64,000 nt of DNA from DAITQM01 sp036832975 (GTDB lineage: Bacteria > Pseudomonadota > Gammaproteobacteria > Xanthomonadales > Wenzhouxiangellaceae), in assembly GCA_036832975.1 (NCBI GenBank), contig DAITQM010000009.1, forward strand, positions 22,789-86,788. Direction: 5' to 3'. The position numbers and the translations under genes were made by a program. The notes beneath the pieces were generated by a model. That model saw only the letters and a list, made by a program, of their open reading frames with translations. It ran no database searches and was not told the DNA's origin. Positions 16,208 through 24,974 of this stretch are shown here, in pieces. Within the stretch, counting starts at the first letter, position 1. The number at the start of each line of letters is the position of its first letter.

Positions 16208-17890
16208 TCAGGAGCTGTGCGGCTGGCCGAATTTGTCGCGCAGTTCCCGGCGCAGGATTTTGCCGACGTTGGTTTTAGGCAACTCGTCGACGAATTCGAT
16301 ATAGCGCGGATTCTTGTAGGCGGTCAATTGTTCGCGGCAGTATTCGCGCAGCGCATGGACCGTCAGGCTCGGATCCTTGCGCACGACGACGATTTTGACC
16401 GCCTCGCCCGATTTGTCGTCCGCGACGCCGATCGCCCCGACCTCGAGGACGCCGGGATGGGTGGCAACCACGTCCTCGATCTCGTTGGGATAGACGTTGA
16501 AACCGGAAACCAGGATCATATCTTTCTTGCGATCGACAATATAAAAGTATCCGTCCTCGTCCATCCGGGCGATATCGCCGGTGCGCAGCCAGCCGTCGCC
16601 GTACATCACTTTCGCCGTTTCCTCCGGCCGTTGCCAGTAGCCTTTCATGACCTGCGGGCCACGCACGCACAGCTCGCCGATCTCGCCCACCGCCCCGAAG
16701 CGGCCGGTCTCCTCGATCAGGACGGCGCATTCGGTGGAGGGTAAAGGCAGGCCGATGGCGCCGTTGTAATCGCTGAGCGTCATTGGATTGACACACGCCG
16801 CCGGCGAGGTTTCGGTCAGACCGTATGCTTCGATCAGCGGCACGCCGGTCACTTGTTTCCAGCGTTCGGCAACGCTGCGCTGCACCGCCATACCGCCGCC
16901 CAAGGTGAGCTTGAGCGGCGAAAAATCGAGCGCCTCGAAGCCCGGGGTGTTCAATAAGCCGTTGAACAGCGTGTTGACGCCGGTGATCGCCGTGAACGGC
17001 GTTTTGGCGAGTTCAGCGACAAAGCCCTTCATATCGCGTGGATTGGTGATCAAGCGGTTGTAGCCGCCGATGTTGAGGAAAACGAAACAGTTGGCGGTCA
17101 GGGCGAAGACGTGATAGAGCGGCAGGGCGGTGATCACCGTTTCACGATCGAAGCCGACCGCCGAGAGCCACGCCGTCGATTGTTCGACGTTGGCGAGCAG
17201 GTTGCGGTGGCTCAACATCGCGCCCTTGGCGACCCCGGTGGTGCCGCCGGTATACTGCAAAAAAGCGATATCGTTTTGCTTGAGCGCCGGCGCTGTGAGG
17301 GTCAGGCGGCGGCCTTCGTCGAGCACCCGGCGGAAACGATCAGCGCCGGGGATCTTGTAGGACGGCACCATTTTTTTTATGTGGCGGACCACCAGGTTGG
17401 TAATCAGTCCTTTGGGGAACGGCAAAAGGTCACCGATGGCAGTGATGATGACCTTTTCGACCGCGGTCTCGGGCAGCACGCCGGCCAGTACGTGGGCGAA
17501 GTTTTCCAGGATGACGATCGCCCGTGCCCCCGAATCGTGCAACTGGTGGCGCAGTTCGCGCGCCGTGTACAGCGGATTGGTATTGACCACGACCAGCCCG
17601 GCGCGCAAGGCACCGAACATCGCGATCGGATACTGCAACAGGTTGGGCATCATCAGCGCGATCCGGTCGCCGGGTTCGAGACCCTGGGCCTGCAACCAGG
17701 CGCCGAAGGCGGCGCTCAGGCGCTCGACTTCGCGATAGGTCAGGCGGCGGCCCATGTTTTCGTAGGCCGGCCGCTCGGCCCAGCGGTCCAGGCTGTGTTC
17801 GATGAACGCGGCGAGCGAGGCGTGCTGCGTCAGGTCGATTTCGGGCGATACATTATCGGGATAGTGTTTAAGCCAGGGTTTGGTCATCAT
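16208..17890 (-). CDS. fadD: Long-chain fatty-acid--CoA ligase
   Basis: Activates long-chain fatty acids to acyl-CoA for beta-oxidation at the inner membrane. 560 residues, almost the E. coli length (561). The AMP-binding signature YTGGTTGVAKGAMLSHRN, the segment PFTAITGVNTLFN, YGLTETSPAACVNP, WLRTGDIARMDEDG and the linker IVDRKKDMILVSGFN are all present. The start MMTKPWLKHYP aligns with E. coli MKKVWLNRYP; an upstream extension is not FadD-like. It is transcribed away from the VOC gene, with a 180-bp shared intergenic region. Confidence 0.95.
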   Translation of the reverse strand: MMTKPWLKHYPDNVSPEIDLTQHASLAAFIEHSLDRWAERPAYENMGRRLTYREVERLSAAFGAWLQAQGLEPGDRIALMMPNLLQYPIAMFGALRAGLVVVNTNPLYTARELRHQLHDSGARAIVILENFAHVLAGVLPETAVEKVIITAIGDLLPFPKGLITNLVVRHIKKMVPSYKIPGADRFRRVLDEGRRLTLTAPALKQNDIAFLQYTGGTTGVAKGAMLSHRNLLANVEQSTAWLSAVGFDRETVITALPLYHVFALTANCFVFLNIGGYNRLITNPRDMKGFVAELAKTPFTAITGVNTLFNGLLNTPGFEALDFSPLKLTLGGGMAVQRSVAERWKQVTGVPLIEAYGLTETSPAACVNPMTLSDYNGAIGLPLPSTECAVLIEETGRFGAVGEIGELCVRGPQVMKGYWQRPEETAKVMYGDGWLRTGDIARMDEDGYFYIVDRKKDMILVSGFNVYPNEIEDVVATHPGVLEVGAIGVADDKSGEAVKIVVVRKDPSLTVHALREYCREQLTAYKNPRYIEFVDELPKTNVGKILRRELRDKFGQPHSS

Positions 17891-18070
17891 CTCGTCGTAT
17901 TTCCCCGCGAAACAGGTCATTTTGGCGTTGCCGTGGCCTGTTAGCTTGTCACATCCCACCCCGTCAGACAAGCACCGGCTGAGCGCCGCTTGTGTGTGGG
18001 GCGGCCGGGCCTGCCATTCTCCCGCCTGCGGGCTGCTACAATGCCGGGCGCCATAGACCCTACTTGGACC

Positions 18071-18502
18071 ATGAACCCGAACGCCGTATTGCGTCCTTTC
18101 CATCTCGCCTTTCCGGTGGGCGATCTCGATGCCGCTCACCGCTTCTATACCTCCGTGCTCGGTTGCGCCCCCGGCCGGCGGGCCGAACGCTGGGCCGATT
18201 TCGATTTTTTCGGCCACCAGATATCGGCCCACCTGGTCGATATCGCCCCCGAGCCTGCAGCCACCAACGCGGTCGATCGGCGGCTGGTCCCGGCCCGCCA
18301 TTTCGGGGTGATTCTCGCTTGGGACGACTGGCAGGATCTGGTGGCCCGCCTCGGCCGTGCCGCGGTCGAATGGCTGATCGAACCGACCATTCGTTTCGCC
18401 GGCGAAGTGGGCGAACAAGCCACCTGCTTTATCCTCGACCCCTCCGGCAACGCGCTGGAATTCAAGGCTTTCCGGGATGACGATCGTATTTTCGCCCACT
18501 GA
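18071..18502 (+). CDS. VOC (glyoxalase/dioxygenase) family protein
   Basis: A small protein of 143 residues with a vicinal-oxygen-chelate fold. PFHLAFPVGDLDAAHRFYTS at the start and CFILDPSGNALEFKAF near the end are the paired beta-alpha-beta-beta-beta signatures, including a His and a Glu that usually bind metal. Related proteins are annotated as glyoxalase/bleomycin-resistance-like; the substrate cannot be told. The ATG at 18071 fits the family start. A possible -10 (TACAAT, 18037-18042) lies upstream. Confidence 0.85.
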   Translation: MNPNAVLRPFHLAFPVGDLDAAHRFYTSVLGCAPGRRAERWADFDFFGHQISAHLVDIAPEPAATNAVDRRLVPARHFGVILAWDDWQDLVARLGRAAVEWLIEPTIRFAGEVGEQATCFILDPSGNALEFKAFRDDDRIFAH

Positions 18503-18542
18503 GCCCTGCCCGCCGCCCGTTGCCTCAAGGAAACGCTGATTC

Positions 18543-19841
18543 ATGATCAATCGCATTGTCCATGGCGCCTTGCCGCTGCTCTCCTTGTTGCTGGCCGCCG
18601 GCGCGCCGGCCCAGAACGAAGATCAGAACAGTGCCTTGTTCGCCCGGCAGAAATCGGGCCTGGTCGTGATCGAGGTGGCCGACCGGACGAGCGGCAATAA
18701 GAACGTGATCGGCAGCGGTTTTCTGGTGGATGCCGGGGCGGGTCTTTTTGCCACCAATTATCACGTGGTATCCGAATACGTCCTGCATCCCGAGCGCTTC
18801 GTGCTGCGTTTCAAATCCGGTAAGGAAGGCGGCGGCGATCTGGAAGTCGCTGCCCTGGACGTGATCCACGATCTGGCGCTGGTCCGCGCCGCGCCCGATG
18901 CGCTGCCCGCCGGCGCCTGGCAGTTCGCACTGGCCGACGCGCTGCCGGCCCAGGGTGCCCCGGTGTTGGCGATGGGCAACCCCTACGACATCGGCATCAG
19001 TGTCGTCCCGGGCACTTACAACGGCCTGATCGAAAAGCAGTACCGCCGGCACATTCATTTCACCGGGGCGTTGAACCCCGGAATGAGCGGCGGCCCAGCG
19101 GTGAACGCCGCCGGCGCCGTCATCGGCGTCAATGTCGCCGGGGCCGGCAACTCCGTCAGTTTCCTGGTGCCGGGCGAATATCTGGTGGCCCTGCTCGCCG
19201 GCTGGGCGGACGACGAAGAGGCGGTGTTGGATCCGGCCGCCTGGCGCGAGCGCATCGTCGAAGATATCAAACGACACCAAAGCGGCATGCTCGATGATTT
19301 GCTTGCCGGCGACTGGAGCGGCAGCGAGTTCGGGCCGTTGCTCATTCCGACCGCCGTCAGGCCGTATGTCGATTGCAGCGGCGGGACGACGGACGACGAC
19401 GGCGAGGAGCGCTATCGCGCCCATACCTCCGATTGTGGCGTCAACGATCGCATCTTTCTTTCCCGGCAGTTGGACAGCGGGATGATCGAGATCGATTTCG
19501 GCTGGTACGAAAGCGAGCAATACAACCGCTTCCAGTTTTACCGCATGTTCGAGGACATCAGTTTCTTCCCCGCCAACCAGGGTGGCAAGAAGGATTTGAC
19601 CGGCTTCCGATGCCAAGAAGACATTGTCCGTTTCGATAACCTCGGCGATGTGCCGTTCAAAACCACTTTATGCGTGCGTGAATATCTCGATTACGCCGGC
19701 CTGTACGACGTGCTGTTTGCCGCCAAAAGCCTGCTCGACCGGCCGGAGGGCGTATTCCTGCATTACACACTGGCCGGTGTGCCGCGCGATAAGGCAGAAG
19801 CCTTTCACCAATGCTTTATCGGAGCGGTGCGATGGAAGTGA
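18543..19841 (+). CDS. Exported trypsin-like serine protease
   Basis: 432 residues with an N-terminal signal sequence (about 1-23, ending APAQ) and a chymotrypsin-fold domain. The triad is visible: H74 in ATNYHVVSEY, D110 in VIHDLALVR and S182 in GALNPGMSGGPAVNA. After about residue 225 comes a C-terminal region of some 200 residues with several Cys and no fold I recognise. No PDZ domain is seen, unlike DegP/HtrA. The stop overlaps the next gene, an FHA membrane protein, by 10 bp, so the two are probably made together. AAGGAA precedes the ATG. Confidence 0.88.
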   Translation: MINRIVHGALPLLSLLLAAGAPAQNEDQNSALFARQKSGLVVIEVADRTSGNKNVIGSGFLVDAGAGLFATNYHVVSEYVLHPERFVLRFKSGKEGGGDLEVAALDVIHDLALVRAAPDALPAGAWQFALADALPAQGAPVLAMGNPYDIGISVVPGTYNGLIEKQYRRHIHFTGALNPGMSGGPAVNAAGAVIGVNVAGAGNSVSFLVPGEYLVALLAGWADDEEAVLDPAAWRERIVEDIKRHQSGMLDDLLAGDWSGSEFGPLLIPTAVRPYVDCSGGTTDDDGEERYRAHTSDCGVNDRIFLSRQLDSGMIEIDFGWYESEQYNRFQFYRMFEDISFFPANQGGKKDLTGFRCQEDIVRFDNLGDVPFKTTLCVREYLDYAGLYDVLFAAKSLLDRPEGVFLHYTLAGVPRDKAEAFHQCFIGAVRWK

Positions 19842-20836
19842 TCATCGAACAACTCGGGACGACCAATAACATACTGGATCGCCAGAAATTCAGCCAGAAC
19901 GTCATCCGCATTGGCCGCGCTTACAGCAACGACCTGATCCTGACCGACGAGCACGTCGACAAGCTGCACGCCTTTTTATCGTGCGACAACGATGGCCGCT
20001 GGTGGTTGAGCGACAATCACAGCCTCAACGGCATAAAAAAGCCGCACAGCCGCAAGCACATAGCCCGCCAGCAGATCAAAAGCGGCGACGTTTTTCTTCT
20101 CGGCCGCAACAAGATCCGAATTTTATTCGGCAACCATCCGCTGCCGCCCACCGTCAAGGTCCGATTCAGCGAGGTTTTTCTTCTCGCCCTCGGTCACCTG
20201 CCGGTGCTGTTTACGCTGGTGGTCGGGTATTTTGCCTTGAAGGGCCTGACGGTCTATCACACCGCCACCGGTGAAATCAAATGGAGTGCGATTTTAGGCA
20301 GCAACCTCCAAGTGGCTTTGAGTTATATCGGCCTGGCGCTGTTCGTCTACCTGCTCTCCGTTTTGTTCCGCCGCGGCGGCAATTTCCTGTCGCACATCGG
20401 CCTTTTGATCCTGGTGTTCTTCGCTTCCGAGGCCCTCGCCCTGGCGGTCCATATCGTCAAATTCAATACCGCATCCGGTGCCGACAGCATGATTGCGATC
20501 TGGGAGCAGACGAACGGCTATGTGGTGCTGTGGCTTTATTTCTGGAGTATCCTCTATCTCGCGTTTCACCTGTCGCTGAAACGGCGGACGCTCGCCAGCC
20601 TCGGTTTGATCGTGCTTTTCGTCAGCATCAACCTGCTGAACCAGGACGCGATGAAAGAGTTCACTACACCCACCGTGGACAGCGACAGGTCTCTTCTGCC
20701 GCCGATTTTCCTGTGGCGTGAGCCAACAGCGGCCGGCGATTACCTGGCCGCCAGCGGCGACCTATACCGGCGGGTCGAAGAAGACCGGCAAAAAGCACTG
20801 GCCGAGCGCGACAAGCCGGACGGCAAGGCGGAGTAA
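19832..20836 (+). CDS. FHA-domain membrane protein
   Basis: 334 residues. The N-terminal 100 residues form a forkhead-associated domain (IRIGRAYSNDLIL, then HVDKLHAFLS and DNHSLNGIK) that normally binds phosphothreonine peptides. About five membrane segments follow, between residues 110 and 275 (for example VFLLALGHLPVLFTLVVGYF and IGLLILVFFASEALAL). The charged C-terminus is likely cytoplasmic. It overlaps the upstream protease gene by 10 bp. Phosphothreonine recognition would fit the Ser/Thr kinase encoded at 24975-27812, but that link is inference. Confidence 0.85.
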   Translation: MEVIIEQLGTTNNILDRQKFSQNVIRIGRAYSNDLILTDEHVDKLHAFLSCDNDGRWWLSDNHSLNGIKKPHSRKHIARQQIKSGDVFLLGRNKIRILFGNHPLPPTVKVRFSEVFLLALGHLPVLFTLVVGYFALKGLTVYHTATGEIKWSAILGSNLQVALSYIGLALFVYLLSVLFRRGGNFLSHIGLLILVFFASEALALAVHIVKFNTASGADSMIAIWEQTNGYVVLWLYFWSILYLAFHLSLKRRTLASLGLIVLFVSINLLNQDAMKEFTTPTVDSDRSLLPPIFLWREPTAAGDYLAASGDLYRRVEEDRQKALAERDKPDGKAE

Positions 20837-20905
20837 GCCGGCCGGGCCGCTATCGTTCACGACCTCGGATAGTGCTGGAACTTATGCAACAATTGGGTGA
20901 AGTCA

Positions 20906-21601
20906 ATGATGACGTCGTTCACCGGCTTGCCGAAAGACTATTTGGCTTTCTTCAAGGAACTCGAGGTCAACAACAACCGCGAATGGTTCAACGACAACAA
21001 GCAGCGGTTCCGCGACAGCGTGCAGGAGCCGCTGGCGGCCTTTGTCGCGGCGATGGCGCCAAAGCTGAAGAAGATATCGAAACATTTCGTCGCCGATCCG
21101 CGCCTGAACGGCGGTTCCGTATTCCGGATTTACAAGGACGTGCGATTTTCAAAGGACAAGAGCCCATACAAAACCCACGGCGCGGTGCAGTTCCGTCATA
21201 CGCTGGGCAGGGACGTCCATGCGCCGGGATTTTACGTGCATCTCGATCCTGACGAGATTTTCTATGGCGGTGGCGTTTGGATGCCGCCTGCACCGGCGCT
21301 GTTGAAAGTTCGCGAAACGATCCGCGACAAGGGGCAAAAATGGCTGAAGGCGAAAACCGGTGCCGCCTTCGATCAGCGTTTCGGACAGATACGCGGCGAT
21401 CAGTTGACGCGCCCGCCGCGCGGCTTCGATGCGAACCATCCGCATATTGAGGACATCAAACGCAAGAGTTTCTTCGCCATGGCCGAGGCGAAGCCGTCGT
21501 CGGCGAGAAAGGCCGAATTTGTCGACCACGTCGCCGAAACTTTCACGGATGCCAAACCACTGATGAAATTTCTTTGCGAAGCACTCGGCATCTCTTTTTA
21601 G
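20906..21601 (+). CDS. DUF2461 family protein (copy 1)
   Basis: 231 residues of the DUF2461 (TIGR02453) family, of unknown function. Family hallmarks are the start FTGLPKDYLAFFKELEVNNN, REWFNDNK, FRIYKDVRFSKDKSPYKTH and a Gly-rich GGGVWMPP. No signal peptide. ATG 20906 is preferred to the in-frame GTG at 20897 because the duplicate at 38660 has a stop codon at that point. It differs from the duplicate at three residues, all in the first 50 (L13, D37 and A48 here). Its TAG stop lies in a TTAG next to an inverted-repeat end. Confidence 0.88.
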   Translation: MMTSFTGLPKDYLAFFKELEVNNNREWFNDNKQRFRDSVQEPLAAFVAAMAPKLKKISKHFVADPRLNGGSVFRIYKDVRFSKDKSPYKTHGAVQFRHTLGRDVHAPGFYVHLDPDEIFYGGGVWMPPAPALLKVRETIRDKGQKWLKAKTGAAFDQRFGQIRGDQLTRPPRGFDANHPHIEDIKRKSFFAMAEAKPSSARKAEFVDHVAETFTDAKPLMKFLCEALGISF

Positions 21602-21619
21602 CAGGGTGTTGAAAAAGTC
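21602..21619 (+). repeat. Solitary terminal inverted repeat
   Basis: CAGGGTGTTGAAAAAGTC, directly after TTAG, closely resembles the terminal repeat CAGGCTGTTGAAAAAC of the 151-bp element and sits at a YTAR site that includes the stop codon of the DUF2461 gene. No matching second end was found nearby. The same sequence is at 39356-39373 in the duplicate. Confidence 0.55.
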
Positions 21620-21667
21620 CATGGAAGAACAAATATTCATCTATCGGACCCGTGATCTGAGCCGCTT

Positions 21668-22084
21668 TCATTCCGCTGCAAAGCCTCTCAATGACTTTAT
21701 GGAAAGCGACGTCTTACAACCTGAAGATAAGCCGGGAGAGCAACAGTATTGCAAAGTGACCGCCATGTCATAGCCTGACGAAGGCAAGTGAAGCAATGCG
21801 CTGGGTTCCGAGCTACCAACTCTATAGTCCATGGATGAGCCTGAAATTTGAACCTCACCCTTGAATAGAAATGTCTGAACCCGCCCGGCTGTGCACCCTC
21901 CAAGCTGAGCCGGGAATTCGAGCTGATATAGATCGGTCTCCGCATCGCCAGACTCAATCTGATTCAGCTTGACTGAATATTCCTCTGCATTCCCATGCGT
22001 AACCTCTGTATTCACTGGCAATCCTGCCGATAATGCGCAGACGGGAAACATAAAAAGCAAAGCTGCGGGAGTGCACTTCAACAT
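21668..22084 (-). CDS. Small secreted protein (copy 1)
   Basis: 138 residues with a clear signal peptide (MLKCTPAALLFMFPVCALSA) followed by a mature domain with five or more cysteines (LGGCTAGR, QYCCSPGLSSGCK), probably disulfide-bonded outside the cytoplasm. I do not recognise the family. It is encoded against the DUF2461 gene. Its base composition is noticeably more AT-rich than the surrounding genes, suggesting acquisition. The duplicate at 39422-39838 encodes an identical protein. Confidence 0.65.
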   Translation of the reverse strand: MLKCTPAALLFMFPVCALSAGLPVNTEVTHGNAEEYSVKLNQIESGDAETDLYQLEFPAQLGGCTAGRVQTFLFKGEVQISGSSMDYRVGSSEPSALLHLPSSGYDMAVTLQYCCSPGLSSGCKTSLSIKSLRGFAAE

Positions 22085-22621
22085 GATACTGGTATCTCAT
22101 AACAGTAAGTAGACAGCAAAGTGCTGTGTTTAAAAACATCACTTTGCCGCCTATCCCGCTTGCACCATACCCTGACATTGTCGTAAGCGGAGGGGCAAAA
22201 GCGCCCTTGATTCAATAACATATCACCATTTATTAGAACGCGCCGGCCGTATTTGGCTGGGTGATAGACGGCAGATTGCCGTCTATTTGCGGACTTGACA
22301 TCTACGTCGTGGCAGCGTTTCTGAGCCAACTCACCGTCCATCGGCCGGTGGCGCCGGTTACATAGAATCATGCGTTCAACGCCTTGGTTTTTCTCTACAA
22401 GGCGGTTCTCGAACGCCCCCTTGGCGATTGTACTGGCATCGTCCGCGCCAAGCGCCGCCAGCATCATATGGACGCGACGATGGGGGTTTTTGGCTGCAAA
22501 AACGATTTTAGCTTTCACAATTCGCCTGATTGTGCGCCCGGTTTGCGATGATTGCAAGCTGCCAACCCATCATGCGCTGACCAGTCCCGTCGGTCCCGGT
22601 CTACACGTTGACGCGCCCTAG
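22085..22621. other. Intergenic stretch with a copy-1-specific 301-bp segment
   Basis: No convincing gene. 22201-22501 is absent from the other copy of the duplication and is bounded by the direct repeat GCAAAA (22195-22200 and 22496-22501). A minus-strand frame of 159 codons crosses it, but it has no recognisable domain, runs into the next gene and is not maintained in the duplicate. A CTAG at 22618-22621 is the left target duplication of the element that follows. Confidence 0.6.
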
Positions 22622-22772
22622 CAGGTTGTTGAAAAACGCCATCCTGGCGTTTTTCAACGTCGCTTGCGAAAGGCGCGACTTTCGCTGCGCTCCCGAAATC
22701 AGCCACTGAGCAGCGCCTGATTTCGCCGGGCCATCCGTGGCCCGGATTAGCAGGCTGTTTTTCAACAGCCTG
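22622..22772 (+). mobile_element. 151-bp MITE-like inverted-repeat element (complete)
   Basis: Starts CAGGTTGTTGAAAAACGCC and ends in the complement of CAGGCTGTTGAAAAACAGCC, giving about 16-bp terminal inverted repeats with one mismatch. It is flanked by CTAG on both sides (22618-22621 and 22773-22776), a 4-bp target duplication. Inside are three hairpins: GTTGAAAAACGCCA pairing across TCC, CCGGGCCA pairing across TCCG, and AGCAGGCTG pairing at the right end. There is no reading frame, so it must be moved by a transposase elsewhere. Confidence 0.9.
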
Positions 22773-22816
22773 CTAGACCGATACCGCCGCGCCAGCAGAT
22801 CCGGCACCATGCCCCC

Positions 22817-22904
22817 ATGATCTACCCCCGCGCCCATATCGTCACCCCCGGCCAGTTGGGCTTCTACCACTGCATCTCGCGCTGGGTCCGGCTCTATCCG
22901 GGAA
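22817..22904 (+). pseudogene. RAYT transposase remnant (copy 1)
   Basis: Encodes MIYPRAHIVTPGQLGFYHC and a few further residues, matching the start of the intact transposase at 40228, then jumps to WVRLYPG. The jump corresponds to a 216-bp in-frame deletion that removes residues about 24-95, including the HxH metal-binding motif. After about 22900 the sequence is unrelated. Non-functional. Confidence 0.88.
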
Positions 22905-22906
22905 AG

Positions 22907-22925
22907 CCTCCGGCGTTGCCGGAGG
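22907..22925 (-). terminator. Hairpin terminator after the DUF885 gene
   Basis: A perfect 8-bp stem CCTCCGGC/GCCGGAGG with a GTT loop, followed on the + strand by TTTGTT. It lies 32 bp beyond the stop of the minus-strand DUF885 gene and right after the broken transposase. The T tract is on the + strand, so it may end transcription mainly in that direction; on the minus strand it is followed by CTTTCCC. Confidence 0.55.
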
Positions 22926-22956
22926 TTTGTTGCACAGGCGGCCTGGCTGCTAAAGT

Positions 22957-24780
22957 TCAAGCTCCCTGCCGTTTAACGATCCACTCATCGATTACCCGTT
23001 CGAGCAGGGTCATCGGCAGCGCTCCGTTGCCCAGCACCTGGTCGTGGTATGCCTTAAGGTCGAAACGGTCGCCCAATTCGCGTTTGGCTTTTTCGCGCAG
23101 TTCTAGGATTTTCATCATGCCGACCTTGTAGGCCAGGGCCTGGCCGGGATTCACCAGATAGCGTTCGATCTCGGCCTCGACTTCCTTGTCGCCCATGCCG
23201 GTATGCGCGATCATGTAATCGATCGCCTCTTCGCGCGTCCAGTGACGGCGGTGCATGCCGGTATCGACGACTAGGCGAACGGCGCGGAACATCTCGGCTT
23301 GCAGGCGGCCGAGATTGTTCAATGGCTCGTCTTGAAAACCGGCCTCCCAGGCCAGGCGTTCGGCGTACAGCGCCCAGCCTTCGCTGTAGGCGGTGAACGG
23401 CACCAGGCGGCGAAACATCGGCAGTCCTTCGAGTTTCTGAGTGATCGCGATCTGGAAATGGTGCCCGGGAATGGCTTCGTGGTAAGCCAGCGTCCGCATC
23501 CCAAAACGCGGGATCTCGGTGACGTCGCGTAGATTGGCGAAAAACGCGCCGGGCCGTTGGCCGTCCAGCGATGCCGGTTGATAGTAAGCGCCGGGCGCGG
23601 TTTTTTCCGAGAACTCCGGCACCCGTTTGACCTCGACGCCGACCGCGGGCTTGAGGTCGAAATAATCGCCCATCGCTGCATTGACCTCGTCGATGATCGT
23701 CTGGTAATCGGCAAGAATGCGTTCCCGGCCTGCGTCGCTGTCGGGATAGAGCTGGTCGGCGCGGCCGGCGATCTGCTGCACCCGCTCGCCGATCGTTCCT
23801 TCGGTCAATCCTTCGGCGGCGAGGATCGCCTCCATTTCAGCGCTGATTCTGGCCACTTCGCGGAGGCCCAATTCATGGATCTCGTCGGGCGTCATATCGG
23901 TCGTCGTGTTTTCGCGCACCTGGTAAGCGTAATACGCGTCGCCGTCCGGCAGGCGCCAGACGCCGTCGTTGCTGGTCGCCTGCGGGGCGATGGATTCGAC
24001 GTAAGCGATCAGTTCGCGGTACGCCGGATAAACGCGGTCGGCGATCGCTGCCGAAACTCCTGAGAGCAGCGTTTGTTTGTCGTCTTCGCCAAGCGCCTCA
24101 GCCGGTAGTTTGTCGAGTTTTTCGGCGAACGACGTGTACAACATGTTCTCGGCCGGCGGCGCGGCGATGAAATCGTGCATCTGTGACAGCACTTTTTCGA
24201 TTGTGAAACGCGGCGGCAGGATGCCTTTTTCTTCGCGTATCCGTAGTCCCTCGATCACCTGGCCGAATTTTATTGGGAACAGTTCGAGCCGGGTGATGTA
24301 ATCCTCGGCGTCGCCGCGGTTGTCGATCAGGTGCTGCTGAGCCATGAAGTTAGGCAGGCCGCTCTGCACGCCGAACATCTGATTGACCGGGAAATTGTGG
24401 TACATCCAGCGCATCCCTTCGACCTGGGTGCCCATGAAGTAGTCCCAAACGTCGTAGGATAAAAGGCGCTGTCCCTGGTAATCTTCGCGATCGTAGCGTT
24501 TGAAGACGGCGTACTCCCGGCGCCAGTATTCAGCTTGTTCGCGCTCGGCGGCGGGCGAAGAATCGCTGAATTCGTCGTTGTAAAAATCCAGTCCGAAGCG
24601 GTCGAGCAGGCGCAGGCTGGTCATCAGTTCGGGCTGCTGGAGCGCGAACTTGGCGAACACCCGGCCGTAGTACCAGTCGAGGCTGAGCGGCTTAAAATAC
24701 CAGACGTTGACGAACAACGCTCCGCCCAGCACCACGACCGCGAGCAACAGGACGAGCGCCCATTTGAAGAACTTTTTCAT
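22957..24780 (-). CDS. DUF885 family membrane-anchored metallohydrolase
   Basis: 607 residues from ATG 24780 (MKKFFKWALVLLLAVVVLGG), which gives an N-terminal membrane anchor at about 4-25; most of the chain is then periplasmic. The DUF885 core is recognised from the zinc-type motif AYHEAIPGHHFQ and, further on, TAYSEGWALYAERLAWE. Relatives are thought to be peptidases or related hydrolases of the M32/gluzincin type; the substrate is unknown. It is convergent with the duplicated segment and about 190 bp downstream of the kinase gene on the same strand. Confidence 0.85.
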   Translation of the reverse strand: MKKFFKWALVLLLAVVVLGGALFVNVWYFKPLSLDWYYGRVFAKFALQQPELMTSLRLLDRFGLDFYNDEFSDSSPAAEREQAEYWRREYAVFKRYDREDYQGQRLLSYDVWDYFMGTQVEGMRWMYHNFPVNQMFGVQSGLPNFMAQQHLIDNRGDAEDYITRLELFPIKFGQVIEGLRIREEKGILPPRFTIEKVLSQMHDFIAAPPAENMLYTSFAEKLDKLPAEALGEDDKQTLLSGVSAAIADRVYPAYRELIAYVESIAPQATSNDGVWRLPDGDAYYAYQVRENTTTDMTPDEIHELGLREVARISAEMEAILAAEGLTEGTIGERVQQIAGRADQLYPDSDAGRERILADYQTIIDEVNAAMGDYFDLKPAVGVEVKRVPEFSEKTAPGAYYQPASLDGQRPGAFFANLRDVTEIPRFGMRTLAYHEAIPGHHFQIAITQKLEGLPMFRRLVPFTAYSEGWALYAERLAWEAGFQDEPLNNLGRLQAEMFRAVRLVVDTGMHRRHWTREEAIDYMIAHTGMGDKEVEAEIERYLVNPGQALAYKVGMMKILELREKAKRELGDRFDLKAYHDQVLGNGALPMTLLERVIDEWIVKRQGA

Positions 24781-24974
24781 GCCGTTTCCCCGTATTGTTG
24801 TGGAAGTCACCAATCGTAGCGGAATCCCAGCCTACCGGCATGCGCCGAAAGTCATGCCGGGGGGATGACCGGGGTCACTTGCGCCGTGTCCGGCCGTCGC
24901 CGTACCGCGCGACGCACTCGTCGAAATCTACGGAGAAGCCCGATTATTTTCCTCTCCTGTCGCCTAAGCGGCGT

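Larger units (their letters stand above)
20877..22904 (+). repeat. Segmental duplication, copy 1
   Basis: Matches 38631-40530. It holds a DUF2461 gene, a small secreted-protein gene on the other strand and the remnant of a RAYT transposase. Relative to copy 2 it has an extra 301 bp (22201-22501), a 151-bp inverted-repeat element (22622-22772) and a 216-bp deletion in the transposase. Between about 21056 and 22137 I see no difference from copy 2, whereas both ends carry many substitutions. Confidence 0.93.

Noticed and set aside
22078..22557. 159-codon minus-strand frame across the copy-1-specific segment
   Set aside because: No domain recognised, not preserved in the duplicate, overlaps the small secreted-protein start, and its codon pattern is not convincing.
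22618..22776. Could the 151-bp elements be integron attC sites?
   Set aside because: They lack paired GTTRRRY/RYYYAAC core sites, are not arranged between cassettes, and have true terminal inverted repeats with target duplications.
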